This document shows, in pieces, positions 8,812 through 15,953 of a stretch of DNA of 17,643 nt (position 1 is the stretch's first letter; each line of letters opens with the position of its first letter). A program made the position numbers and the translations under genes. The stretch is from JBJKPP01 sp046706145 (GTDB taxonomy: Bacteria; Bacteroidota; Ignavibacteria; Ignavibacteriales; Ignavibacteriaceae), in the NCBI GenBank assembly GCA_046706145.1, contig JBJKPP010000290.1:1-17643 (forward strand), given 5' to 3'. The notes under the pieces are model-generated. The model was not told where the DNA came from. It ran no database searches and saw nothing but the letters and a program-made list of their open reading frames with translations.

Positions 8812-8853
8812 AAGCAGGCCTGCTTATACCTATCGGCAAGTAAATACCGGTAG
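8812..8853. repeat. 14-bp perfect palindrome plus adjacent hairpin between sucC and the TPR gene
   Basis: AAGCAGGCCTGCTT (8812-8825) is a perfect palindrome in an otherwise AT-rich spacer. Just beside it, CTATCGG (8830-8836) and CCGGTAG (8847-8853) form a 7-bp stem that pairs fully on the plus strand with one G-U pair. On the minus strand that stem has one mismatch. Both lie 19-60 bases downstream of the sucC stop in the direction of sucC transcription. No run of U follows, so a standard intrinsic terminator is doubtful. Confidence 0.4.
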
Positions 8854-8871
8854 TAAAGTTTCAATATATTG

Positions 8872-10035
8872 CTAATTGCTCAATACACGTGTAACTTTTG
8901 TAGCAGCTTCTCCTAGACTATTTGCCACATCAAAGTTTAAACCAGACTCGTCAAGCATTTTAGCAGCCAGTTCAGCATTGGTACCTTCAAGTCTAATAAC
9001 AATCGGAACGTTAACATCCATTTCCTTGGTCGCATCAATTACACCGCGTGCTACTCTGTCGCATCTTACAATACCACCAAAAATATTTATCAAAATACCT
9101 TTAACATTCTTATCCGAAAGAATGATCTTAAAACCATTCGACACAGTTTCCTTGTTTGCGCTTCCGCCAACATCCAGGAAATTTGCAGGTTCTCCGCCAG
9201 CTAATTTTATTATATCCATTGTAGCCATTGCTAGTCCAGCACCATTAACCATGCATCCAACATTTCCATCAAGTTTAATGTAGTTAAGATGATATTTGGA
9301 AGCTTCTGTTTCCAAAGCATCTTCTTCATCAAGATCGCGGTACTCTGCTATATCCGGATGTCTATAAAGTGCATTATCATCAAAATTCATTTTTGCATCC
9401 AGCGCAATTACATTTCCTTCTCTTGTAACTACAAGCGGATTTATTTCTGCTATAGAAGCATCAACCGCAATATATGTTTTATAAAGAGATGTGATAAATT
9501 TAAGTGCGTTCTTGGCTTGTACACCACTTAAGCCCAAAGCAAAAGTTAATTTTCTTGCCTGGTAAGGCTGGATACCAAGTTCAGGTTCGATTGTTTCTTT
9601 TACTATCTTTTCAGGAGATTCTTGAGCAACTTTTTCTATCTCTACTCCACCTTCAGTAGATACCATTATAACATTCTTAGAAATAGAACGGTCTAGCGTA
9701 ATACCTAGATAAAGTTCCCGTTCAATGTTGACACCCTGCTCAATTAAAAGTCTCTTAACAATTTTACCTTCAGGACCAGTCTGATGTGTAATCAGGTTCA
9801 TGCCGAGCATTTGCGTTGCCAAATTTCTAACCTCATCCAGACTTTTTGCTAATTTAACACCTCCACCTTTACCTCTTCCGCCAGCATGTATTTGTGCCTT
9901 TACTACCCAAACATTACCACCAATTGATTCCGCTGCTTTTACGGATTCTTCCGGAGAAAATGCTACGTGTCCCTCGGGAACCGCTACATTATATTTCCTA
10001 AGTATTTCTTTAGCTTGATATTCATGAATTTTCAT
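8872..10035 (-). CDS. sucC: Succinyl-CoA synthetase, ADP-forming, beta subunit
   Basis: SucC pairs with SucD to convert succinyl-CoA, phosphate and ADP to succinate, CoA and ATP in the TCA cycle. The 387-residue protein is almost exactly the usual length. The ATP-grasp domain begins MKIHEYQAKEIL and carries VVKAQIHAGGRGKGGGVK (K46, G53-G55). AEINPLVV (E197, N199) and ALDAKMNFDDNA hold the Mg-nucleotide ligands at the positions known for the E. coli enzyme. The C-terminal CoA-ligase domain shows GNVGCMVNGAGLAMATMD, NFLDVGG and NIFGGIVRCDRVARG. The start has AAAAGGAA about 10 bases upstream. No sucD lies on either side, so the alpha subunit must be elsewhere. The upstream divergent spacer contains a strong inverted repeat that may control this gene. 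Confidence 0.97.
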   Translation of the reverse strand: MKIHEYQAKEILRKYNVAVPEGHVAFSPEESVKAAESIGGNVWVVKAQIHAGGRGKGGGVKLAKSLDEVRNLATQMLGMNLITHQTGPEGKIVKRLLIEQGVNIERELYLGITLDRSISKNVIMVSTEGGVEIEKVAQESPEKIVKETIEPELGIQPYQARKLTFALGLSGVQAKNALKFITSLYKTYIAVDASIAEINPLVVTREGNVIALDAKMNFDDNALYRHPDIAEYRDLDEEDALETEASKYHLNYIKLDGNVGCMVNGAGLAMATMDIIKLAGGEPANFLDVGGSANKETVSNGFKIILSDKNVKGILINIFGGIVRCDRVARGVIDATKEMDVNVPIVIRLEGTNAELAAKMLDESGLNFDVANSLGEAATKVTRVLSN

Positions 10036-10087
10036 AAATTAAGTTCCTTTTCAGTACAAATTTGAATTTCTTACAACTATTGTCATT

Positions 10088-10111
10088 AATATTCTTCGAA
10101 GCAAGAATATT
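10088..10111. promoter_or_regulatory. Operator-like inverted repeat in the sucC / acyl-CoA synthetase divergent region
   Basis: AATATTCTT (10088-10096) and AAGAATATT (10103-10111) form a perfect 9-bp inverted repeat around the 6-base centre CGAAGC. It lies 53 bases upstream of the sucC start and 84 bases upstream of the acyl-CoA synthetase start. The symmetry and arm length suit either a dimeric repressor site or a 5'-leader hairpin for sucC. I do not recognise it as the site of a named regulator. Confidence 0.4.
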
Positions 10112-10140
10112 CTCATAACGTAAAATAAAACTTAACTCTT

Positions 10141-10169
10141 TTGCAAAATAGAATCAATTTTTGATAAAT
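10141..10169 (+). promoter_or_regulatory. Possible sigma-70-like promoter of the acyl-CoA synthetase gene
   Basis: TTGCAA (10141-10146) is followed after 17 bases by ATAAAT (10164-10169); GATAAA at 16 bases is the alternative. It sits 27 bases upstream of the start codon. The -10 match is only moderate in this AT-rich sequence. Confidence 0.25.
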
Positions 10170-10195
10170 TAGTCATAGTAAAAAGGCACACTTAT

Positions 10196-12013
10196 ATGGC
10201 TGAACTTTCTAATGTAAGAACTATTCCAGAAATTTTTGAACATGTTCTTGAGCAATACGGGAAAGACCCTCAAAAAACACCTATGCAAAGTAAAGTTAAT
10301 GATGTTTATAAAGGAATAACTTACAATGAATTAAAAGAAGAAGTTAAAAATTTTGCTTATGGCTTAATGTATCTGGAAATTGAAAAAGATGATAAAATTT
10401 CTATTCTTTCTGAAAATAAACCAGAGTGGATTTACAGCGATCTTGCGATACAGCTAATCGGTGCAGTAGATATCCCGTTATACCCTTCACTAACTAATGA
10501 TTCCATTCGTTATATAATAAACGATTCGGATTCAGTTGGTATTATTGTTTCAAATCAATTTCAATTGAACAAGGTGCTAAGAATTAAGGATAAATGTAAA
10601 AAATTAAAATTCATAGTTGTACTTAACGAAAAAGATGTTCCTCCAGGTACTCCGGATATTTACTCGTTCAAAAAATTGCAAGACATAGGTAAGGGATATA
10701 AGAAAGCAAACCCGGACCTTATTAAAGAAAAAAGTAAAGAAGTAAACGAAGACGACCTTTGTACAATAATATATACTTCGGGAACGACAGGAGAGCCCAA
10801 AGGTGTTATGCTCTCTCATAAAAATATTGTATCAAATGTAAAAGCTGCAATTGAATGCTTAACAATAACTGAGAAAGACAGTTTTCTCTCATTCTTACCT
10901 ATGTGTCACATTTATGAAAGAACAACCGGTTATTATATGGCTTTCTCCTGTGGATGCGCAATATATTTTGCTGAGAGCATCGAGAAAGTAGCGCAAAACT
11001 TAGTCGAAACGAAGCCGACTATAATGACTGCAGTCCCAAGACTGTTTGAAAGGATGTATTCTCGAATAATTAAAAATGTAGAGGCAGAACCAAAAAACAA
11101 ACAGAAGATATTTTATTGGGCTGTTGAAGTTGGTAAAAAATATCAAGATGCAAGAAGACATAAAAAATTATCATTACCCTTGACAGCAAAAAACACTATC
11201 GCTCAGAATTTAGTGTTCAAAAAATTGCAAGAAAGGACCGGGGGGAACTTAAGATTTTTTGTTTCCGGTGGGGCGCCTTTACATAAAGAATTGGCTGTAT
11301 TCTTTGAAGCTGTCGGGATACTTGTACTCGAAGGTTATGGACTAACAGAGACTTCGCCTGTCGTTGCTTTCAACCGCCCTGATAATTATAAATTCGGAAC
11401 AGTTGGACAGATATTACCAGGAATGGAAGTTAAAATTTCAGAAGATGGAGAAATTTTAGTTAATGGACCTAATGTAATGCAGGGATATTATAAAAATGAA
11501 AAAGAAACAAGAGAAGTAATTAAAGATGGATGGCTGCACACAGGAGATATTGGACATATTGATGAAGAAAACTTTCTCACAATCACCGACAGGAAAAAAC
11601 ATCTTTTCAAAACATCGGGTGGTAAATATATAGCCCCTGCCCCCATTGAGAATTTATTCCAGTCGAATAAATACATCGACCAATTTGTTTTAATTGGTGA
11701 TAAAAGAATGTATTTGACTGCCCTTATAATACCGGACTTTGAAGCTGTCAGGGAGTATGCTGATTCGCATAACATCAAGTACAAAAAAGATGAAGACTTA
11801 ATTGAAAAGGAAGAAATTTATAAGCTAATAGAAAGTGAACTCAACAAAACACAAAAAAGTTTGGCCAACTATGAAAAGGTTAGAAAATTTGCTCTTTTGA
11901 AAAGGCCTCTTTCAATGGAAGACGGTGAAATTACACCAAGTCTAAAAGTACGAAGAAAAGTAATCGATCAAAAGTTCAATGATATTATAAATGAAATGTA
12001 TAAGAGTTTATAA
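10196..12013 (+). CDS. Long-chain acyl-CoA synthetase (AMP-forming, FadD15/FAA type)
   Basis: The enzyme activates a fatty acid to acyl-AMP with ATP and then transfers it to CoA, feeding beta-oxidation or lipid synthesis. The 605-residue protein has the full ANL-superfamily motif set. The P-loop YTSGTTGEPKG is at 193-203. GYGLTETSP carries E385, and GWLHTGDIG carries D451, which binds ribose. DRKKHLFKTSGGKYIAP is the hinge and acyl-linker region. PSLKVRRK near the C-terminus has K584, the likely adenylation lysine. Length and motif spacing fit the long-chain ligase branch rather than acetyl-CoA synthetase. The start ATG has AAAAAGG about 10 bases upstream. The gene has its own divergent promoter region shared with sucC and ends 3 bases from the convergent suhB-like gene. 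Chain-length preference cannot be read from sequence. Confidence 0.94.
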   Translation: MAELSNVRTIPEIFEHVLEQYGKDPQKTPMQSKVNDVYKGITYNELKEEVKNFAYGLMYLEIEKDDKISILSENKPEWIYSDLAIQLIGAVDIPLYPSLTNDSIRYIINDSDSVGIIVSNQFQLNKVLRIKDKCKKLKFIVVLNEKDVPPGTPDIYSFKKLQDIGKGYKKANPDLIKEKSKEVNEDDLCTIIYTSGTTGEPKGVMLSHKNIVSNVKAAIECLTITEKDSFLSFLPMCHIYERTTGYYMAFSCGCAIYFAESIEKVAQNLVETKPTIMTAVPRLFERMYSRIIKNVEAEPKNKQKIFYWAVEVGKKYQDARRHKKLSLPLTAKNTIAQNLVFKKLQERTGGNLRFFVSGGAPLHKELAVFFEAVGILVLEGYGLTETSPVVAFNRPDNYKFGTVGQILPGMEVKISEDGEILVNGPNVMQGYYKNEKETREVIKDGWLHTGDIGHIDEENFLTITDRKKHLFKTSGGKYIAPAPIENLFQSNKYIDQFVLIGDKRMYLTALIIPDFEAVREYADSHNIKYKKDEDLIEKEEIYKLIESELNKTQKSLANYEKVRKFALLKRPLSMEDGEITPSLKVRRKVIDQKFNDIINEMYKSL

Positions 12014-12016
12014 TAA

Positions 12017-12787
12017 TTAGATTGATTCTAAAATCTTAACTAATTTTTTGTGAATATTTTTGTTTGTCGCAAGGAATTTCTTACTATATATATCAACTTC
12101 TTTTCCATGAAAATCACTCACAATTCCACCAGCTTCTTCCACAATTAATAACCCGGCACACACATCCCAGGGATTCAAATAAACTTCCCAAAATCCATCA
12201 AAGACTCCATTCGCAACATAGCACAAATCTATTGCAGCGGAACCTAATCTTCTGACTCCCCTCGCAAGTTTTGTAAGGGTTGTAAATTTCCCCAAGGCAT
12301 TTTCAGGATTTTCAGAAATATTATATGGAAAGCCTGTCACCAAAACACTGTGGTTCAACTTGTCGTTTTCACCAACTTTTATTTTTTTTGAATTAGCGAA
12401 AGAACCTGAACCAAGTTCCGCAGAATAAATTATATTTTGCATTACATCATTTACAACTGCAGCAACTGTTTTTCCGTTTTTCTGTAATCCGATTGAGACT
12501 GAAAAAATGGGAAGCCCATGAGCAAAATTTGTTGTGCCATCCAGAGGATCCACGACCCATAGATATTCGTTTCCGTCTTTTACATTCCCTTCTTCTTCCG
12601 ATAAAATACCATGACCGGGAAATTTTTTGCTGATGTAATTAATTATGGCCTTCTCAGAAGCTTTGTCTATTTGAGTAACAAGATTCGTTTCGTTTGTTTT
12701 AAACTCTATATCAAGATGTTTTCCAAAACCCTCTCTAACTATGTTTCCTGCCTCTTTAGCAATATCAATTACGTTATCAATCATCAT
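12017..12787 (-). CDS. suhB: Inositol-1-monophosphatase family protein (SuhB-like)
   Basis: Members of this family hydrolyse inositol phosphates and related sugar phosphates using Mg2+. The 256-residue length is typical. Metal-site motifs are complete: D41 in LVTQIDKASE, the glutamates of LSEEEG (64-66), WVVDPLDGTTNFAHGLP with D80 and D83, and NPWDVCAG with D208. Substrate in vivo could be inositol phosphate, histidinol phosphate or another phosphoester, and the sequence does not separate these. The protein begins with two consecutive methionines (12787 or 12784); GAGAAAG lies just upstream. Its 3' end faces the acyl-CoA synthetase with a 3-base gap, and its 5' end is divergent from lon. Confidence 0.93.
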   Translation of the reverse strand: MMIDNVIDIAKEAGNIVREGFGKHLDIEFKTNETNLVTQIDKASEKAIINYISKKFPGHGILSEEEGNVKDGNEYLWVVDPLDGTTNFAHGLPIFSVSIGLQKNGKTVAAVVNDVMQNIIYSAELGSGSFANSKKIKVGENDKLNHSVLVTGFPYNISENPENALGKFTTLTKLARGVRRLGSAAIDLCYVANGVFDGFWEVYLNPWDVCAGLLIVEEAGGIVSDFHGKEVDIYSKKFLATNKNIHKKLVKILESI

Positions 12788-12813
12788 TCACTTTCTCTTA
12801 TAATTTCCAATAT

Positions 12814-12842
12814 TATTTAATAAAATTATGCAAAAATAACAA
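12814..12842 (-). promoter_or_regulatory. Possible promoter of the suhB-like gene
   Basis: On the minus strand TTGTTA (12837-12842) is separated by 17 bases from TAAATA (12814-12819), about 27 bases upstream of the start codon. Spacing is ideal, but the hexamers are imperfect and the spacer is very AT-rich. Confidence 0.25.
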
Positions 12843-12865
12843 AAAACTAGTGAAATCACCTCTCC

Positions 12866-12894
12866 TTGAAAGCATAGACTTATTTTGGTATATT
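12866..12894 (+). promoter_or_regulatory. Promoter of lon (and probably the lon-msrC-dnaX block)
   Basis: TTGAAA (12866-12871), a 17-base spacer and TATATT (12889-12894) preceded by TGG give a good sigma-70-type promoter with an extended -10. The same stretch contains TATTTTTG (12891-12898), matching the Bacteroidota TAnnTTTG element, though its distance to TTG is 22 bases. Transcription would begin near 12900, leaving a leader of about 30 bases that carries GAGG before the TTG start. No CIRCE-type heat-shock repeat is seen. Confidence 0.55.
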
Positions 12895-12928
12895 TTTGTT
12901 CAATTAAGACAAAAATGAGGAAAATTTT

Positions 12929-15409
12929 TTGAAAGAAATCAGCGAAGTTGACATAAAAACATCAAATGAAAACTCAATCGTAGATACCGTACCGGAGGTT
13001 CTTCCTATATTACCGTTACGCGATATTGTAATCTTCCCATACATGATTTATCCAGTTTTGGTGGGAAGAGAACAATCTATAAAAGCAGCTAATTATGCTT
13101 CGGAATCTACTAAATATATATTTCTTGCAGCCCAAATAAAATCAAATATAGAAGATCCGCAGATCACAGATATTTATAGAGACGGTACAATTGCTAAAAT
13201 TGTACAAATTTTGAAATTGCCAAACGGGTTAATGAAGATTCTGGTTGACGGACTCATACAGGGAAGAATTGTAAACTTCACAGGGAATAAAGAATTCTTC
13301 GAAGGAAAAGTTGAAGTTATAATTCCAAAATATGAACTCGACCACGAAATGAATGCTTTGGTAAGACAGATGTCACAACTGTTTAAAGAGTATATAAAGA
13401 TAAGTAAAAATATTCCCAATGAAGCTTTAAGTGCATTCGAAAATATTGAAGAGCCGGATAGAAAACTCTTTTACGTTGCTGCAAATATAAATCAGTCAAT
13501 TGATACAAAGCAGGAAATCTTAAAAAAGATAACGCTAAAAGAACAATTCTATGAAGTCATTAAGATTTTAAATTCCGAAATAGATATTCTAAGAATCGAA
13601 AAAGAGATTGACAGTAAGGTTCAAGAAAACATTTCGCGTACACAAAGAAAGTTTATCATTCAGGAACAAATAAAGATTTTGCAGGATGAACTCGGCGAAG
13701 ATGAAGATGCTTCCCCTGAGTTCTCAAAGATGCGTGAGGAGATCAAAAAAGCAAAAATGCCCAAGGAAGCAGAAGAAAAAGCTATTGAGGAATTAAATAA
13801 GCTTAAGAAAACTCCTCCTATGTCTCCCGAATCTACAGTAATAAGAAATTATCTGGATTGGCTGATCGAGGTGCCATGGTCAAAAAGCACTAAAGATGAT
13901 TTAGACATTAAGCATGTTCAAAAAATTCTTGATGAAGATCATTACGGACTTGAAAAACCAAAGCAAAGAATAGTTGAACATATAGCTGTTCTTAATCTAG
14001 TAAAAAACATGAAAGGACAAATTCTCTGCTTTGTGGGGCCTCCGGGAGTTGGGAAAACTTCTTTGGCACAATCCATTTCCAGGGCTCTCGGAAGAAAGTT
14101 TGTTAGAATTAGTCTTGGCGGCATAAGAGATGAAGCTGAGATCCGCGGACATAGAAGAACTTACATTGGCTCAATGCCTGGGAAAATTCTTCAGTCTATG
14201 AAAAAAGCAGGAACAATAAATCCAGTTATGCTTTTAGATGAAATCGATAAAATGAGCATGGATTTCCGCGGTGATCCGTCTTCTGCTATGCTGGAAGTAC
14301 TTGACCCTGAACAAAATAATACATTTAGCGATCATTATATCGAAGTAGAATATGACCTTTCTAATGTATTATTTATTACAACTGCGAACGTTAGATACAA
14401 CATTCCTATCCCTCTTCAGGACAGAATGGAAATTATCGAACTGCCAGGCTATCTGGAACATGACAAAATAGAAATTGCAAAGAGACATATTATTCCAAAG
14501 CAATTAAAGAATCATGGTCTGGAAGATAAAAATGTTTCCTTCAGTGATAATGCGGTAAAAAAAATTATAACAGAATATACACGTGAGTCGGGAGTTAGGA
14601 ATTTAGAAAGAGAACTTGCTTCTATCTGTAGAAAGATAGCTCACGAAATTGTCTTGAGAGATTCTAATAACGGTAAGACACACAAGCAAAAGTCTAAATT
14701 CATGGTGGATGAGAAAAAAGTTGAAGATTATCTAAAAGTTCCAAAGTTCAGACAAAGGGCACACACTAAAGATAAACTTGTAGGAAGTGCAACCGGCTTA
14801 GCATGGACAAGCGTAGGCGGAGAAATATTGAATGTAGATGTTACTACTATGAAAGGACACGGCAAATTAACTTTAACGGGTCAACTCGGCGATGTTATGA
14901 AAGAATCTGCTCAGGCAGCTTTAAGTTATATACGATCCAAAGCGGAAGATTTCGGTCTCGCTCCAAATTTCTTTGAAGATAAAGATATTCATGTTCATCT
15001 GCCTGAGGGAGCAATTCCAAAAGATGGGCCTTCGGCAGGAATAACAATGGCAATGGCTCTTCTCTCTGCTGTCCGCAATGTTCCTGCTTCAAATAATATA
15101 GCCATGACCGGAGAGGTAACTTTAAGAGGAAATATTTTGCCAATCGGCGGACTGAATGAAAAATTGCTTGCAGCAAAGCGTAACGAAATCAAAACAGTTT
15201 TGATTCCTTCAGATAATGAAATTGATTTGAAAGAAATTCCTGAAAAAGTACTTGAGGGCCTGAAAATAATTCCAATCGGCAAAATTGAAGAAGCGATACC
15301 CTACGTATTCCCAAACCTCCCTACTGGACAGGCAAGTTTGAAACTTAGGAAGAAACAAAAAAAATCAAAGCCGTCTGCTAAGAAAAAGACTAGAAAAGGA
15401 GCAAAATAA
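12929..15409 (+). CDS. lon: ATP-dependent Lon protease
   Basis: Lon unfolds and degrades damaged and regulatory proteins in the cytoplasm as a hexamer. The 826-residue protein has all domains: LON substrate-binding domain (LPILPLRDIVIFPYMIYPVLVGRE, about 24-215), a helical coiled region, and AAA+ with Walker A GPPGVGKT (K376) and Walker B MLLDEIDK (D437-E438). The protease domain has S702 in PKDGPSAG and K745 in GGLNEKLLAAK, spaced 43 residues as in E. coli Lon. The start is TTG at 12929 with GAGGA about 8 bases upstream; no better ATG exists in frame. Compared with E. coli Lon it has a short N-terminal extension and a lysine-rich tail (about 803-826). Just before the tail, residues 797-802 (LPTGQA) are encoded by a palindromic-repeat-like sequence. 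The next gene starts 2 bases after the stop. Confidence 0.97.
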   Translation: MKEISEVDIKTSNENSIVDTVPEVLPILPLRDIVIFPYMIYPVLVGREQSIKAANYASESTKYIFLAAQIKSNIEDPQITDIYRDGTIAKIVQILKLPNGLMKILVDGLIQGRIVNFTGNKEFFEGKVEVIIPKYELDHEMNALVRQMSQLFKEYIKISKNIPNEALSAFENIEEPDRKLFYVAANINQSIDTKQEILKKITLKEQFYEVIKILNSEIDILRIEKEIDSKVQENISRTQRKFIIQEQIKILQDELGEDEDASPEFSKMREEIKKAKMPKEAEEKAIEELNKLKKTPPMSPESTVIRNYLDWLIEVPWSKSTKDDLDIKHVQKILDEDHYGLEKPKQRIVEHIAVLNLVKNMKGQILCFVGPPGVGKTSLAQSISRALGRKFVRISLGGIRDEAEIRGHRRTYIGSMPGKILQSMKKAGTINPVMLLDEIDKMSMDFRGDPSSAMLEVLDPEQNNTFSDHYIEVEYDLSNVLFITTANVRYNIPIPLQDRMEIIELPGYLEHDKIEIAKRHIIPKQLKNHGLEDKNVSFSDNAVKKIITEYTRESGVRNLERELASICRKIAHEIVLRDSNNGKTHKQKSKFMVDEKKVEDYLKVPKFRQRAHTKDKLVGSATGLAWTSVGGEILNVDVTTMKGHGKLTLTGQLGDVMKESAQAALSYIRSKAEDFGLAPNFFEDKDIHVHLPEGAIPKDGPSAGITMAMALLSAVRNVPASNNIAMTGEVTLRGNILPIGGLNEKLLAAKRNEIKTVLIPSDNEIDLKEIPEKVLEGLKIIPIGKIEEAIPYVFPNLPTGQASLKLRKKQKKSKPSAKKKTRKGAK
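15316..15336. repeat. Degenerate CCTGCC/GGCAGG-type repeat inside the lon 3' end
   Basis: The sequence runs CCTCCC-TACTGGAC-AGGCAAG and encodes LPTGQA near the Lon C-terminus. Its outline (CCT.CCT.C.GG.CAGGCA.G) resembles the cleaner copy at 15904-15919. It lies after the protease domain and before the lysine-rich tail. I read it as a diverged copy of the same small repeat; the match is partial. Confidence 0.4.
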
Positions 15410-15411
15410 AT

Positions 15412-15924
15412 TTGGCGGAAACAATAAGTATTGATAATAATTTAACGCTCGGTGAAAAATATCAGGCTTTGCTTCCACAAATAAAGTCACTTCTTACTAT
15501 AGAAGACAAACTAATTTCTAATCTTGCAAATTTAACCGCAGTATTAAAACAAACTTTCGAAAAAATCAGCTGGGCAGGTTTTTATTTTTCCGACGAAAAC
15601 AAACTTTACTTAGGCCCTTTTCAAGGCAAAGTTGCATGTACAAGTATTGAATTTGGTAAAGGAGTTTGTGGAAAAGCTGCAGTAGATAGAAAATCAATTG
15701 TAGTAGTCGATGTAAATAAATTTCCCGGACATATTTTCTGTGACCCCGACTCAAAATCTGAAATAGTTATACCAGTTTTGAAAGAAGATAAACTCTTTGG
15801 AGTTTTGGACCTTGACAGTAATGAGTATAATTCATTCAACGAAACGGACGAAAAATATTTAACTGAGATCTGTGAATTTTTGTCGTCCCTCATAGCAGTC
15901 TATCCTGCCGGCAGGCAGGTCTGA
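15412..15924 (+). CDS. msrC: Free methionine-(R)-sulfoxide reductase (GAF domain)
   Basis: This small GAF-fold enzyme reduces free L-methionine-R-sulfoxide to methionine, using thioredoxin-type reductants. Family hallmarks are WAGFYF (54-59), LGPFQGKVAC (67-76), FGKGVCGKAA (81-90), FPGHIFCD (104-111), SEIVIPV and FGVLDLDS. The three family cysteines are present as C76, C86 and C110, with the same 10- and 24-residue spacing as C84, C94 and C118 in the E. coli enzyme. The start is TTG, 2 bases after the lon stop, with AAGGAG inside the end of lon, so translation is probably coupled to lon. The last seven residues YPAGRQV (164-170) and the approach to the stop codon come from a palindromic repeat, not from the GAF fold. 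Pairing with Lon suggests a shared oxidative-damage role. Confidence 0.93.
   Translation: MAETISIDNNLTLGEKYQALLPQIKSLLTIEDKLISNLANLTAVLKQTFEKISWAGFYFSDENKLYLGPFQGKVACTSIEFGKGVCGKAAVDRKSIVVVDVNKFPGHIFCDPDSKSEIVIPVLKEDKLFGVLDLDSNEYNSFNETDEKYLTEICEFLSSLIAVYPAGRQV
15904..15919. repeat. CCTGCCGGCAGGCAGG palindromic repeat at the 3' end of msrC
   Basis: CCTGCCGGCAGG (15904-15915) is a perfect 12-bp palindrome followed by another CAGG. It is strikingly GC-rich against AT-rich surroundings. It is translated as PAGRQ and the msrC stop codon follows within 5 bases. I recall sequences of this type recurring in many Bacteroidota-group genomes; that recollection is not checked here. Confidence 0.6.
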
Positions 15925-15953
15925 AAAAACATTAATTAAGGAATCTTGAGTAA

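Noticed and set aside
8668..8871. A 65-residue minus-strand open frame upstream of the TPR gene, and an extension of the TPR frame to 8727
   Set aside because: The small frame's composition is not protein-like, it runs through palindromic spacer DNA and overlaps the TPR start. The TPR extension has no ribosome site, while 8667 does.
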